A DNA stretch of 64,000 nucleotides, from the NCBI RefSeq assembly GCF_035222375.1, contig NC_085891.1:310001-374000 (forward strand), given 5' to 3'. Shown here one piece after another: positions 11,898 to 22,813 of the stretch. This DNA comes from Podospora pseudocomata. Taxonomy: Eukaryota > Ascomycota > Sordariomycetes > Sordariales > Podosporaceae. A program made the translations under genes and the position numbers. Each line of letters starts with the position of its first letter. The stretch's first letter is position 1. The notes beneath the pieces were generated by a model. The model did not search any database, was not told where the DNA came from, and was given only the letters and a program-made list of their open reading frames with translations.

Positions 11898-14740
11898 GAT
11901 GATGGGCTTGAAGAAGGCAAAGGTTTTGATAAAGTAGGTAGGTAGGCAAGAGGGTCATGAGAACCATGGTGGTGAAGGAGCCCAGATTTATACCTGTTCC
12001 CTTTACGATGCGGCACAGACAGGCGGTGCTACTGGCCTACCTCCACAGCATGATCGGATGCACTGAACACCATAGTATCTTGTCTCGTTTCCGTCTTGCA
12101 TCCCAAGATAGTATCCCCAATGTTCTCGGTACTGCATGTTTACGGTCTCAGGCTTGAAACTAAGTCCGAAGTTCGCAGCCCACTTGTCAGAGACGGGATT
12201 TTAGGACAGGGGGATGCAGATCCCAGTCTGCTTGTGAGCCTTGGCTGCTTTTCCGTTAGTCCACCACATGATGCATGTCAGAGCATGAACTATCTCTCAC
12301 AACTTGTTGGTGATGGTGAAGTGGGCAGCCGGCCCGGTAAGACGGTCCGAGTCCATGGTTAGCTGAGGGACCCTGACTTTGATGGAGAATACGGGCCTAT
12401 GAAAGCGTGTCACAAGCGAGAATAAGGTAAAAGGTAACAAGCCACAATGCAAGACGAGCGGCAATAGTCTGCCTCGAGTTTGTGAGGCTGAGGGAACCCG
12501 TCTCTTCTCTGCATGGAACTATCAGGGGTCAGCATCAGCTTGGTTCGAGGAGGACTGATAGGATGCGCCAACGCATTCCAGTCCATGTACAACCGGCACC
12601 GTAGAGTGTGTTTGGGTCCCGGAAAGCCAAGATTGGACTACATATAGAGACCGGATGGTGCCGTGTGGGGGTCAGCCATTCCAGTCAAAGAAGACCTTCA
12701 GCGTGTTATCAACACTTGAGAGGAATGCGCGGTTGCTCTGATAGTGGAGGCTCAACGCAACCACTTCTGCCAGTCAAGCAGTGTTGACCATCTGATTACG
12801 ACCTCATGAGAAGCGACGGTCCCGAGTGCAAGACAAAGTTGCCGTTGCTATTTTTGGTCTTGATCAGGGCTACCGTAGGTAGGTGCGGGATGTCTGTCAA
12901 TGACAGACAAATCTGTGTTCCGAGGCAGTTGGCCAATCATGTGTAGTTGACAACTCGAAGCAAGTATTCGTAGCACCGGCTCTGCCGAAAGTACTACCGT
13001 GGCTCGTGTTTCAATCATGTTCGCTTACGAACTACCTTCTCTCTGATGGGCAGGCAACACGGCATTTAGATTAATCGACGGGCAGACTGCAACAGCACGT
13101 TGTACGCCTAGTACCAGAATTGGGAAGGTGTCAAATATGCATGGTGTGCGAATGCGACCGACTCTCCAGGCGTATTTCTCACCCGCAGTCGCCAGGTCTA
13201 GTTCACAGATATTCGGCACCGAGTTTCGGTCAGAGACTCAGTGGATGCCGATCCCCAAGCTATTGGTAAATAGTGCCGTAGGTCTGCGTCGTGATCCTCC
13301 AAGAATACGGCCATTCATGACGCGATGGGGAGCTGCTGTCTTTATCCGCCTCTGAAACGGAGGGGTCCATTTACCCGGAATCACGAACCAGTTAGAGACA
13401 AGGCCACCATTTTTCCAGACTTCGGTGTCTACTTCTATGGGTGCACGAAAATGGCCGAAGGTCATGACAGTACCAAGTTGGCCAAATACCTGGTTGCTAC
13501 TGACCAAAAAACGTGGGATCCTACAAAGTTGAAAGCCCTCAATTTCAGGAGTTGCTTCCCGGTTTCCCGCAATGCTGGAACTGATCGACGATGAACCTCC
13601 AAAATAGGACTGTTGAAGTGTGAGTGGCGTGAATGAATGTGATTGGGCTTATAGGGGTTGCCCGGTTTATATTGCGTGCAGGAACTCATCAAAATGGTGA
13701 TGGAACCTTAGCCAGCTTACCGGGTCAAACGAGCTCCCCTTAATCAACTGAGAGTACTCGCCTCTAGCCGTTTAATCTGGCACTTGAGATGTGACATCAC
13801 TAATGTTTGCTGTGAGTTTGAAACTGCGGTGCTGCGTGATGTGACGACAAGCCCAATCCCAAAAAGTTGCAATAGAGAAAGAGAGAGGCTCGCAGTACTA
13901 TGCGACCTGTCAATCCGTACTATGTGAAGCAGGCCCAATGTACTTTTCGACTGTCAACCCGTAGCTTTTTATATGGGAAATACCCCCTTTTTAGTCCGTG
14001 GTACTCCTACCGTTCCTTCTCTCCATTACCGTTACCGTCACCCATATTCACAACGCACCTCCCCGCCGTTAATTTTGAAGCTATTAATAAGTGCGAGACT
14101 ATACTGAGCCTTCGTTGTGCGCGTAGTATGCTTCGAGACACTCCTACTGGCCCGCCTTTGAACCGTTAAACTAGGCGTATTACCCTACCTATCAATAATT
14201 ATTAAAGGTAGTGGGGAAGGGAATAAGTAGTGAGTTGGTTAGTTAATTAGGTAAGTTGGTTAAAGCTAAAAAGAAAGGCCGTTAATTATAACAAAGGTAG
14301 AGTGGAATGGAAGTTATGGGTGTATTGCAGTGTGATGGAAACAAGAAGTATTGAACGATGTTGTGACACCTGTAGGATTAGGGATATTTATGGGGAAAAA
14401 GACGCCCTACATAGTACGAATTGACATGTTGCATAGTACGGCGAGCCTATCTCTAAAGAAAATGCTGTAACCTAACTTTAGCGTCGCAATAGAGTACATG
14501 GTGATAGGTCAGCTCCCAGATGGGTTGAAGTGAACAATGAACAAAGAGAAACAATAATGCCTTTGTTAGTAGGCGTTTCAACCGCCACAATGCAATTGTC
14601 CAGATGAGCTGTGGAGATGGAGATGTGGGATTGAGCGTGATCCCTTAAAAGGTATACCATGTTCGATCTGATTTGAACAGTTTTCCTAAATTTGATGATA
14701 TTTTCGAATTCCTAAGACACTCCAACCATTTCTACACACA
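11898..14740. other. Gene-poor 2.8-kb stretch
   Basis: Includes the laccase promoter side (TAGGTAGGTAGG at about 11934-11947). Frames up to 89 codons occur but overlap on both strands and show no family features. From about 13,980 to 14,300 the sequence is richer in TA dinucleotides (TTAATTAGGTAAG, TTAATTATAACAAAGG), which may be a mutated repeat remnant. No tRNA or protein gene could be supported. Confidence 0.45.
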
Positions 14741-15832
14741 ATGAACTTTACCACTAGGTACCTAACCGAACCCAAAGCCTCTATGATGGCTAAAGTTACA
14801 GCCAACTCGCCAGACGATGAATGCAGACATTACGCCAGCACTGCAGTACCGATAGTTATGGCTTCAATAGCCTGGGCTGTGCATAATGGCCTCCAAGATT
14901 TGCTATCGGCCTGGGAGATTTATCTGATCGTCCTGTTCGCCTGGGTTCTTGTCTTGTCTATAGCAACTCGCGTTACACTCTACACAAAGTCCAGCACCAC
15001 ACCCGCAGACCTTGCCTACGAAGTATCAAACGTCAGTTACGAAGATGTTCGTGGATATCTAGAAGATGGCTGCCCGCGGACCAGGTGCCTACACAACATA
15101 TGGTCTGACTATGAGCTAGTGCCGACAACGGATCAACCCCAATGTAATGATGAAGAACCCAAAACACCAAGCATATGGGACGGAAAGGCCGAATTTTCAT
15201 GCACCTCATCGGATGGCGAGATCATCCCTAATGATTCTGTCACGCAGCATGGAATTATAGGCTGGGAAATCAGGGTGCTCATGATCCAACATGACAAGCT
15301 CCAAAAGCGACGACTCGAAAAGGCTGCCAAGAATAAATCTGGCTTCCCAGAGTTCAAGTACTGGCCTCGGGATCCTTCTTTGACCTACAAACAAAACTGG
15401 AGTAACTGGTATGCCGCCCGTAAGGAATACCGGCGTTTGTATCCACCTTCGGAGGAGGAACTCGCAGAGGAACGGCAAAGAAGAAAGGAACAGGAAGAGA
15501 GAATCGAGAAGAGGTGGTATGAGAAGCGTGGGATTCCTAGGCCTGCTCACTTACCAAAGATCTGCGTCGTCGATGTGGAAGGGAAGGTGGAAGATCTGGA
15601 TGGGATGATTGGCTGTGGTAACGCATGCAGGCGCGTTGAGGAGAGTTACCGGAAGCCCGGAGTAGATGAAGCGTTTCTGTGGCCTTATTGGACACCAAAA
15701 AATGCCCAAGAAGAGTGGGAGGGCACCCTAATTGATGAAGGGGAAGAAGTTGAAGACTTGTGGACAAGTTTCGGCTATAAGCACGACGAATTGAAGGCTC
15801 GGTTGGTGTGGGACGATCTGCAGACGTATTAA
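14741..15832 (+). CDS. Hypothetical membrane-anchored protein, 363 aa
   Basis: A single exon with ATG in a good context (CACACAATGAAC). Two adjacent hydrophobic segments lie at about residues 36-50 (VPIVMASIAWAV) and 60-78 (IYLIVLFAWVLVLSIA), followed by a long soluble tail. The tail is rich in charged residues: a Lys/Arg/Glu helix around 245-275 (EEELAEERQRRKEQEERIEKR) and several Trp and Tyr residues (YKQNWSNWYAARKEYRRLYPP). Codon use and length support a real gene. I recognise no family. The layout suggests an N-terminal membrane anchor with a cytosolic domain, probably a lineage-specific protein. Confidence 0.7.
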   Translation: MNFTTRYLTEPKASMMAKVTANSPDDECRHYASTAVPIVMASIAWAVHNGLQDLLSAWEIYLIVLFAWVLVLSIATRVTLYTKSSTTPADLAYEVSNVSYEDVRGYLEDGCPRTRCLHNIWSDYELVPTTDQPQCNDEEPKTPSIWDGKAEFSCTSSDGEIIPNDSVTQHGIIGWEIRVLMIQHDKLQKRRLEKAAKNKSGFPEFKYWPRDPSLTYKQNWSNWYAARKEYRRLYPPSEEELAEERQRRKEQEERIEKRWYEKRGIPRPAHLPKICVVDVEGKVEDLDGMIGCGNACRRVEESYRKPGVDEAFLWPYWTPKNAQEEWEGTLIDEGEEVEDLWTSFGYKHDELKARLVWDDLQTY

Positions 15833-16212
15833 TATGGGACAATCCTGAGAGTGGCAAGTTGCTGGCCGATTTTACCGTGAAGATAATGAATTGAAAATGT
15901 TAAGAACAATACCAAAGAGAGTTTCAGAACCATGGTGTGAAAGACGTAAAGCTTGGCCATATGAACCCTCAATTATGTGGCGAGGTTTTCGGCGGATGAC
16001 TCAGTGGCCGCGGCCAGGGCACACCGAACCCAGCTTTTGCGGGGGTTTGCTCTTCTTGCTCTCAACACGGATATGCCCAAACGTGAGCTATAAGCACATG
16101 GCGCCTTGTTTCAGTCCAAATCATTTTAATTGTCTAATACCATCAGCCTTTTTTTACCCCAGGTACACGACACAATCTTTTGGGTGATTCTCAACCTACA
16201 CCAACCACGACG
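15833..16212. other. Intergenic
   Basis: Between a 3' end and the SGNH hydrolase start. It contains a CCCCAGG near 16,158 that could be a splice acceptor of a 5' leader intron. No gene seen. Confidence 0.45.
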
Positions 16213-16971
16213 ATGGAGCCACAGCCACCATCTCCGCCATCTCCTGCCAGCAGCGCTCTAAAAACTATTGCCAAATACAAACAACGTTCTTTCGACACCT
16301 CACTCAACTCCCACATTCCCCTCCTCGAGTCCGCAAAGAACCCCTCCTCTCCTGACGTTGTTCTCATAGGAGACTCCATGATCGAACGGATGCTCACCAC
16401 CGCCAACTGCGGCCCAAACCTCGTCTCGCCTTGGCCATCACAAACCATGCTTCCAAAGGACAACAGCAAGCAGTTTCAAGCAGGCCGAGTTCTCAACTTG
16501 GGAGTGGGAGGTGACAAGATACACAATGTGGCCTACCGCCTGGTTGGTGACCCAACACAACGTCTCAAAAGTGTTGCAGACATGTTGGCCGCACGGAGAA
16601 GTGTAAAGCTGTGGGTTTTACAGGTTGGGACTAATAACCTGAGCCCCAAGAAAGGGCTGGGAGATGGAGATGTCGATGCTCTAAGGGCCTTGGTAGAGGC
16701 CCTGCTGGACATAGGAGCAGAGGGTTGTAAGGTGTTAGTGACGGGATTGTTCTTGCGAAAGGATATACCCTGGGAGAAGATCAAACAGGCAAATGAAAAG
16801 ATACATCAAGTGGTAGAGAATTTTGCGAGTGGCCACCCAGCAAGTGTGTTCTGGCTTCCTGCGACAGAGGAGGTCAAGGAAGAACACTTGGTAGACCACG
16901 TGCATTTGAGCGAGGCTGGATACAAAATATGGATTGGGAGGTCACTGGCTGACGAGACTATGAGGTTATGA
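16213..16971 (+). CDS. SGNH/GDSL-family esterase-lipase (PAF-AH-like), 252 aa
   Basis: Intracellular-type SGNH hydrolase; no signal peptide. All four blocks are visible: block I IGDSMIE (Ser at about 55), block II NLGVGGDKIHN (Gly), block III GTNN (Asn), and block V DHVHLSEAGY with the catalytic Asp-x-x-His. The arrangement resembles platelet-activating-factor acetylhydrolase gamma-subunit-like proteins. The frame is open upstream to a TTG, but the first ATG (ACGATGGAG at 16213) starts a Pro/Ser-rich leader of about 20 residues and is the sensible start. A single exon. Natural substrate unknown; ester hydrolysis follows from the family. Confidence 0.9.
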   Translation: MEPQPPSPPSPASSALKTIAKYKQRSFDTSLNSHIPLLESAKNPSSPDVVLIGDSMIERMLTTANCGPNLVSPWPSQTMLPKDNSKQFQAGRVLNLGVGGDKIHNVAYRLVGDPTQRLKSVADMLAARRSVKLWVLQVGTNNLSPKKGLGDGDVDALRALVEALLDIGAEGCKVLVTGLFLRKDIPWEKIKQANEKIHQVVENFASGHPASVFWLPATEEVKEEHLVDHVHLSEAGYKIWIGRSLADETMRL

Positions 16972-17104
16972 GTTATGGCAGAATGCACAGCCAAGGATTA
17001 AGAACTGGACTATTGAACGGTCATCAAGGTTGTATTTTCTGTCAATGGGGCTATAGTGTTGTTGGCCTCTGCGCCAGCCTTTGCTCTTCAGTAAAGTACC
17101 TTAC

Positions 17105-17646
17105 CTATTTCTTTTCCAGATGATTCTCATTTTGAACTTTGTTCACCACCAGGACGGGCTGCCCCTTGGCAGTCGCCTCCTTCTCAGCAAGCAGCTTCTT
17201 TTCCTTTCCTCCCCAGTAATGCCAATCCATGAAGCGGTAGCCTTGCACGCTTTGAGCAGTGGCATTAATGGTGTGGCAGCCGAACAAAAGACGGTTGGGT
17301 GGTATGACAGCAAGCGAGAAACGCATGAACGTGAAGGCGTAAACGATGAGGGCGCAGGTCATCTTGCCGGATATTCTGAGCGTTTTTGTTAGTGTCTGTT
17401 CACTGTTATGGTGAACACTCACAAGTCAGGGCTCTTCTGCGTATCCGCTATGGCCGCGAGAGGAATGGTGAAGTTGGAAGCCGGGCCCCAAAAGTCTGCA
17501 CGCATTGACGCCAGTCAGTCTTTTTGGTCCTGAGTGCGGCCAGGTCACGTAGGTAGGGAGGTCGACTTACGCGTCGAGCAAAAGTAATCGGTCCAGGGAT
17601 TGGACCTGATCTTGGCATTTGCCGCCTTGATGAACGCAGCGGCCAT
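17105..17646 (-). CDS. mpc1: Mitochondrial pyruvate carrier subunit MPC1, 139 aa
   Basis: Subunit of the heterodimeric inner-membrane carrier that brings pyruvate into mitochondria. Exons 17646-17571, 17495-17423 and 17375-17105; introns are 75 bp (GTAAGT...GCAG, phase 1) and 47 bp (GTGAGT...TCAG, phase 2). The joined protein has the MPC1 sequence landmarks: DYFCSTHFWGPASNF, PLAAIADTQKSPDLISGKMT, the membrane segment CALIVYAFTFMRFSLAVIPP, and LLFGCHTINATAQSVQGYRF. Length matches yeast and human MPC1 plus a lysine-rich tail. The GT splice donors and frame continuity make the model secure. The partner MPC2-type gene is not in the window. Confidence 0.95.
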
Positions 17647-18463
17647 TGTTGGTACTTGATGTCGACGTTCAATGGTATGGTATTGAAGAACAAGTGAAAG
17701 ACGAAGGGTGCGTGAATCCTCCCGCAGACTCCGGTTCGGAGAAAGAGGGGCAGTATTTGGTGAGGTAACTCATGTTACACAGCCAAGGGGAATTTTGCGT
17801 TCCGATATCAGATCTGGCATTTACCCTTCTCTTTCTCCCTCGCCGTCACGTGGATGGCTGAGTCGCATCTTTCTTCAGCAGGACAACCCTTTTCATATGT
17901 CAACCTTTGCGCTCTTGCAGGCTGGGAGGTGCGTACGCAGGTGCTATGGTGAAGGAAGCGCTTTAGGCTTGTCAATAGGGCTGTGCTAGCTCTGCCATTC
18001 TGTTCGCGGGATTTGGAACTGATCGCAGATTAAAAATGGAAGCAGAAGGCGGTAGTCATGTTTTATAAAATGACTTTGGCGTAGGTTTGCAGTGCTCCCA
18101 GTGGTTGCTGTTCCCGGGATGCGGGAGGGCCTGAGGATCGCCGGCCGGCCACATGCGGCCAGCCTGGCTGGGTTCAGAGGCACAACCAAGACCTCGGCGG
18201 CTACCACGTCCTTGAACCGCCAGCCTGGTTAGGGTGTACACGTCAGATGTTTGGGCGTTGTTCTTTAAGGTTGAACATGTCCTTGGCTTCAGGCATATCG
18301 ATATCGACATGTCAGGTGTCTCAGCTCTGATGTATTGTTGATGTTGAGACTATCTTTGTACTCTCAGCTTCGTGACAGCCTTTAATGCGTTTTCGGTTTC
18401 TCAACTTTGGCATACATCCGCCGACAAATAACTGTTAATACGACAAAGTTCCACTCAGCCGGC
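17647..18463. other. Divergent intergenic region
   Basis: Upstream of MPC1 on one side and of the small secreted peptide gene on the other. No further coding frame is convincing. Confidence 0.5.
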
Positions 18464-18686
18464 ATGCGAGCCGCTATCGTCTTCCTCGCTACGTTCATTG
18501 CCCTGGCGGCAGCAGCACCGGAGATGACCATGGAGAAGCTTCAGGAGCGGGCGCTCTGTGTAAGTACCGTCAACCTTCCACAGGAAGGCGCGCATTCCAG
18601 CTAGCCGTAACTAATAGGTAAATCTACAGGAGTGCAATGAAAACCGCTGCCGTGGCCCGAGTTGCTGTGCGAATGGAACGTGCTGA
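18464..18686 (+). CDS. Small secreted cysteine-rich peptide, 50 aa
   Basis: Two exons, 18464-18559 and 18630-18686, around a 70-bp intron (GTAAGT, CTAACTAATA branch region, CTACAG acceptor, phase 0). Exon 1 is a clean signal peptide (MRAAIVFLATFIALAAAAP) and short pro-segment (EMTMEKLQERA). The mature part is tiny and carries six cysteines: LCECNENRCRGPSCCANGTC, spacing C-x-C-x4-C-x4-CC-x4-C. Three disulfides are likely, as in knottin-like or antifungal/effector-like peptides, but I recognise no named family. The intron falling exactly between the pro-region and the Cys core supports a real gene. Role (antimicrobial, effector, signal) is unknown. It is too short to be found by ordinary length cut-offs. 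Confidence 0.72.
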
Positions 18687-20089
18687 TAATTCCTGCTATC
18701 GACAGGGTCAGCAAGTACATAAGACTCGAAAATACTTACGAGAATACGATGTACGTTTTAACGACTTGGAAATGGGCTTTCGGCGCTTGTGTATTGGCTT
18801 TGGGAATAGGACTTGGTGATAAGAATAAGGTGGAGTTTTGGTGAAATCGGGACCTAGTGTTCCAGCTTCAAATATTTATTGAAAGTCTATTTTTCCATGC
18901 TTAAAAATCTCAGCTCAGAAAAGGTTCCCTCTCAGTAGCTAGACAATCATGAACTCTAGATTTCGGCCAGCCATTTCGTCCGTCATGCCCTCTCCATCTA
19001 TAAACCCATCCATATACCCGTCTCCCACAGTCCTATGTTTGCCCCTTTCAACACCATCCTCTCTTAAAACAAAAGGGCAGTCACCCCCAAACAAAACCAC
19101 CACTATGTGTCCCTGCTGAATCGACTTGACACCTCGTCCATATTGTCCCTGTTGCGGGTTTGTGTGGTAGGTTGAGCGGGCGGTAGGGATACTTTGACAC
19201 CATAGCAAAGCGGTGACAACAATCTCCAGCTGCTGTTGAAGTCTGAACATGTCTTGCTTGAGTGTTGAGTGAGGTCGCCATAGGAGCGTCCGCGGTGCAA
19301 AATCTCCTCCTGATAGCGTTGACCCGATAACCCTGAAAGCTGCCGAGTCCATTAAACGATCCCCAAGAATACATGATTAAGCATATCTACTTGATATACC
19401 AAAAAATACACCCCAAAAATTATGCCCGTCTCCAGGCCGATGTTGGCATGTTGAGTAAACAAGAGTCGAAGCCACCCGGATGACCCCGCCATTCTCCGCA
19501 ATTGGCTCCCCCGCACCCCTCATCCCCACGTTTGCCCTAAAAAAATGGTTTGTGGGCCGCGACGGGTTGACACGTTCAGGGGTTGAAGCAATTTCTCACA
19601 ACACAGCTTGCCTGTGACCATTACTTAGAGGAAGATCAATTGCTTTTTGAAGATTACTAATACTATGAGTCCCATGCTAGGTTGTTATGCCATCTGAAGT
19701 CAGGTGTGGAAAGAAATGAGTGAGAGGATGAAGTTCAGGCGGGGTTTTGGCTGCTTTTCTCCTGCCCGCTTGGTGTCTTCCGTACACATGCATGCTTGAG
19801 CAGCCACCACCGACTTTCCCGAGTTTATCACTGCATCCTCCAACGACAGTAACGATCTTATCTTCGAGTACAGATCCATGTTCAATGCTCTCGTCCGGTC
19901 GCAAGCCGAGTCGCCGACCGCCACGACGACAAAGGGTCAGTTAACCCACAAACCACATGCCCCGCCTACACATAGTAGCTGGGAGCGACCGAAAACGTGT
20001 TCGCGTCCTCGCAGGTTAAGAAACGGTATGCTTCATTACAATGAGGTTAAGCTGACGCTACAATACCCCCTAAATTTTCCTGCATCACT
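18687..20089. other. Intergenic 1.4 kb
   Basis: Holds a 137-codon minus-strand frame (19352-18939) and several shorter ones with no signal peptide, domain or biased composition. I do not call a gene here. Confidence 0.45.
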
Positions 20090-21025
20090 TTACAAATCCG
20101 CATCATTGCTGATGGTGCTTGATCCTCCGCCCTGAGCCTCTGCGATAACCTGTGTCCGGGTCACCTTGCCTGTCGTATCGACAAAGATCCAACTAGTCAC
20201 CTCAACGCCGGGGAAGGGCTTATAGTCATACTGCAGCTCAAACTCAACAACATTGCCCTCCTCTTCAATCGTCCGGTTATGGCCGTTGAACTCCATATCC
20301 TTGTCGTATGATCCCACCACGACCCGCGACTGCTCGTTGCCGTCATTGTCGAGATACTCGTCGTAGATGCTGCCGTCCTGTGCGAGGACACGGTTCTTGT
20401 GTGCTTGGCCGGTGTAGTCGTTGACGCTGAAAAGTACATTGCTCTCGAGCTTGTGGCTTCCCTCGAACGACCGTTTGGCGTTGCCTCCTGCAGCATCCTC
20501 TTCCCCGGCCCCAGTTCCGCCTCCAAGTCCCTCACCAACACCATCGAGGAGGTCAGTGGTGGAGTTGATGATCTGTGTGACTTCCTGTCCCAGGGTCGCA
20601 ATGATGGGATTGAGATCGATGCTGTTGAGCACATCGTCGACCATCTTGACAACATTCCCGAGACGCGCCTCCAGCTCGACCTTTGCAGAGACATTCTCAA
20701 TCTTGAGCTGGACGCGGTTGATGCTCGCGTCAACGCCCGCGCTGAAGTGCAACAGCTTCAGGACGTTTGCGTCGAGGTTGACCTTGGCCGTGAGGTTTTG
20801 CACGTCAACCCCGATGTACCCGACGCTCACCGAAGCGTTGAGATAGACATCTGGCTCTTCGGCAAGCTGGACACCGCCGGTGTTGGCGGTTTCGTAGTTT
20901 ACCGTCTCGGGGTCGCCGCGCTTGTCGAGTCGGTACCCGATGTACCCATCGTCTCCATCATCTGCGCCATAGATGGGGTTGAAGAGGAGGAAAAGGGCAG
21001 CTGCCCTAGTGAAAAGGTCTCTCAT
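20090..21025 (-). CDS. Secreted protein of the 20-23 kb divergent paralogue pair (copy A), 311 aa
   Basis: A single exon from ATG 21025 (an earlier in-frame TTG is not a start). It has a signal peptide (MRDLFTRAAALFLLFNPIYG), a possible KR processing site (LDKRG), then a domain beginning PDVYLNASVSVGYIGVDVQ with alternating beta-like segments (LTAKVNLDANVLKLLHFSAG, ISKVELEARLGNVV-type pattern) and DLNPIIATL. The C-terminal half has a NDYTGQAHKNRVLAQDGSI region. It aligns by eye with the gene starting at 21842 on the opposite strand over about 100 residues (PDVYL, D-V/D-L, A-K/D-VNL, V-KVELE-RLG, SIDLNP). The family appears fungus-specific and unnamed. N-glycosylation sequons are present. Role unknown; extracellular or cell-wall location is inferred. 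Confidence 0.82.
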   Translation of the reverse strand: MRDLFTRAAALFLLFNPIYGADDGDDGYIGYRLDKRGDPETVNYETANTGGVQLAEEPDVYLNASVSVGYIGVDVQNLTAKVNLDANVLKLLHFSAGVDASINRVQLKIENVSAKVELEARLGNVVKMVDDVLNSIDLNPIIATLGQEVTQIINSTTDLLDGVGEGLGGGTGAGEEDAAGGNAKRSFEGSHKLESNVLFSVNDYTGQAHKNRVLAQDGSIYDEYLDNDGNEQSRVVVGSYDKDMEFNGHNRTIEEEGNVVEFELQYDYKPFPGVEVTSWIFVDTTGKVTRTQVIAEAQGGGSSTISNDADL

Positions 21026-21841
21026 GATGGGCAACTCTTGAGGGGCCTGGCAGAGATGGAAAGAAACAAGCAAAGACAGAAGACAACCAGCAGATTACCG
21101 TGGGAGTTGGGTAGGTGGGCAAAGAGCAGCTGTATCAAGTAGGTGTGCGTTTCCACACCTCCCACATCGTCATCCAGCGGGCAGAAAAATGGATAGCTGA
21201 GGTATTGGACGCGCCCAGACACGGTCGGGCATTATCAAGCTGGATCGCAACCTGCATGCATATATTCCGGATTCTTGGTTTTGCCTTATTTGGCTGTCTT
21301 ATTGACGAGGTTCATGCCAAGGTACAGGCCTTCAAAGTCAAGCTCAGGCTGCCAAGGCCAATTATCGTTGTGATGCAAGCACCAAATCATGGCAGAGCCC
21401 CTGACCACCCGCAGCTCAACACCCCTGACAGGGTTTCATCCAGCTCAGTGGAAAACATGCCGAGTGGACGCTTCTCAGCAACGCTTGGAGTTTGGATCTG
21501 GTTGTTCCTGAATGCAACACCACAAACCGGATTCATGGTGGTTTCATTTTAACTTTTTGCTGGCAGCCATCGCAAAAACAAGGAGTGATCGAGGTCATAA
21601 TGGACACCCAAATAAGACGTGACGGAGAGTCCTTTCTGGGCATTGTGTTGAACAACCAGGACGATCACTGGCGAATCAAGTCATTGAATCGATGTGCCTG
21701 GCAGCCTTTTTATTCCTCCAAGTTGACTAGACATACACACCTCACCCATCGCCAGGTGAGACGGTCTTTTGCTTTCTCTTGCGCGTGCTGGCCTTTGGCA
21801 TCTTCACTCGTTTCCGAAGACTCCGCTTTCCACCGCTCACG
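21026..21841. promoter_or_regulatory. Shared divergent promoter region of the secreted paralogue pair
   Basis: An 816-bp spacer between two head-to-head paralogues. There is no clear open frame of its own. A compact bidirectional control region is likely from the layout, but I could not identify a specific site. Confidence 0.4.
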
Positions 21842-22813
21842 ATGAGGACCTCCTCGCGCTGGTCCCTCCTCAGGGCTATCCTCCTGCTCGTAGCTCTGTT
21901 CATCACTCTCTCAGCTGCGCAGACCGAGTCTGCCGAGCCAGCACCCTCATCAGAGCCCGCTGCCGAGCCCAGCACGGAAACACCCTCGCCATCAGCAACA
22001 CCCAGCTCTCAGACTGCCTCCCCATCCACTGCTTCGAGCGGAGGCGGCGGCAGCGGGACACCCACCACCACCACCACCCCTCGACCCTCGGGAAGCAATC
22101 CCCCTGACGTCTATCTCCGCGTTCCTGAGCTCTCAGTCGGCCGTATCGAGCTCGACGTGGATGACCTCAAAGCGGATGTCAACCTCAACGCCGAAATCGC
22201 CAACCTCGTCTCCATCAACGTCGGTGTGGCGGTTGGCATCCAAAAGGTCAACATCACCATTTCTGACGTAGAAGCCGAGCTAGAGCTTGTTATTCGTTTG
22301 GGACATTTGGTCGACATCGTCAACCGAACCCTCTCATCTCTTGACCTCAACCCACTGCTGATCAACCTGCTGAACAACGTTTCTGACGTTGTTGACTCTG
22401 TTGTTGGCGCCGTGGATGGCTTGCTGGGTACTATCACGCAGGGCGGCAGCACGTTGAGGTTTTTGATTGACAACCTGGGGAATATTGTGCAGGAGGTTGC
22501 TGGGGAGGGAACAGATATCGTCAGCAGCATTGTTGGAAACTATCAGAAGAACATGACGTTTACTGGTGTGGCTAAGGAGCTAGGGAACGGATTGACACAA
22601 AGGACGTACCGGTATGATGCGCTGGGGAGCTTGGTGAATATCATCTTTAATACCATGGGACAAGTCGTGCAGGCTGTCGTGGTCGGGAAGGATAATAGCG
22701 GTGGCGGCGGCGGAGGAGGCGGCTCAACGACGACAGCTCCTGCCAGCTCCGCACCTGCCACAAGCGTGGCTCCGGCTCCAACGACAAGTGCGCCGGCGGA
22801 AGAGGGCGAGTAG
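21842..22813 (+). CDS. Secreted, Ser/Thr-rich protein of the divergent paralogue pair (copy B), 323 aa
   Basis: Starts at ATG 21842 after CTCACG; the frame is open further up but only to a TTG. Signal peptide to about residue 25 (LLLVALFITLSAAQ), then a Ser/Thr/Pro/Glu-rich low-complexity linker to about residue 85. The conserved domain follows (PDVYLRVPELSVGRIELDVD, DVNLNAEIANLVSINVG, EAELELVIRLGHLVDIV, SLDLNPLLINLL), matching copy A. The end has a poly-Gly tract and a Thr/Ala/Pro-rich tail, possibly O-glycosylated, ending AEEGE without an evident GPI signal. Compared with copy A it has gained the linker and lost the C-terminal half. Function unknown; likely extracellular. Confidence 0.82.
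   Translation: MRTSSRWSLLRAILLLVALFITLSAAQTESAEPAPSSEPAAEPSTETPSPSATPSSQTASPSTASSGGGGSGTPTTTTTPRPSGSNPPDVYLRVPELSVGRIELDVDDLKADVNLNAEIANLVSINVGVAVGIQKVNITISDVEAELELVIRLGHLVDIVNRTLSSLDLNPLLINLLNNVSDVVDSVVGAVDGLLGTITQGGSTLRFLIDNLGNIVQEVAGEGTDIVSSIVGNYQKNMTFTGVAKELGNGLTQRTYRYDALGSLVNIIFNTMGQVVQAVVVGKDNSGGGGGGGGSTTTAPASSAPATSVAPAPTTSAPAEEGE

Noticed and set aside
18939-19352. 137-codon minus-strand frame
   Set aside because: No signal peptide, domain or convincing composition; overlapping frames on the same strand.
20399-21142. 247-codon plus-strand frame over the secreted paralogue copy A
   Set aside because: Shadow of the real minus-strand gene, which has a signal peptide and a paralogue.
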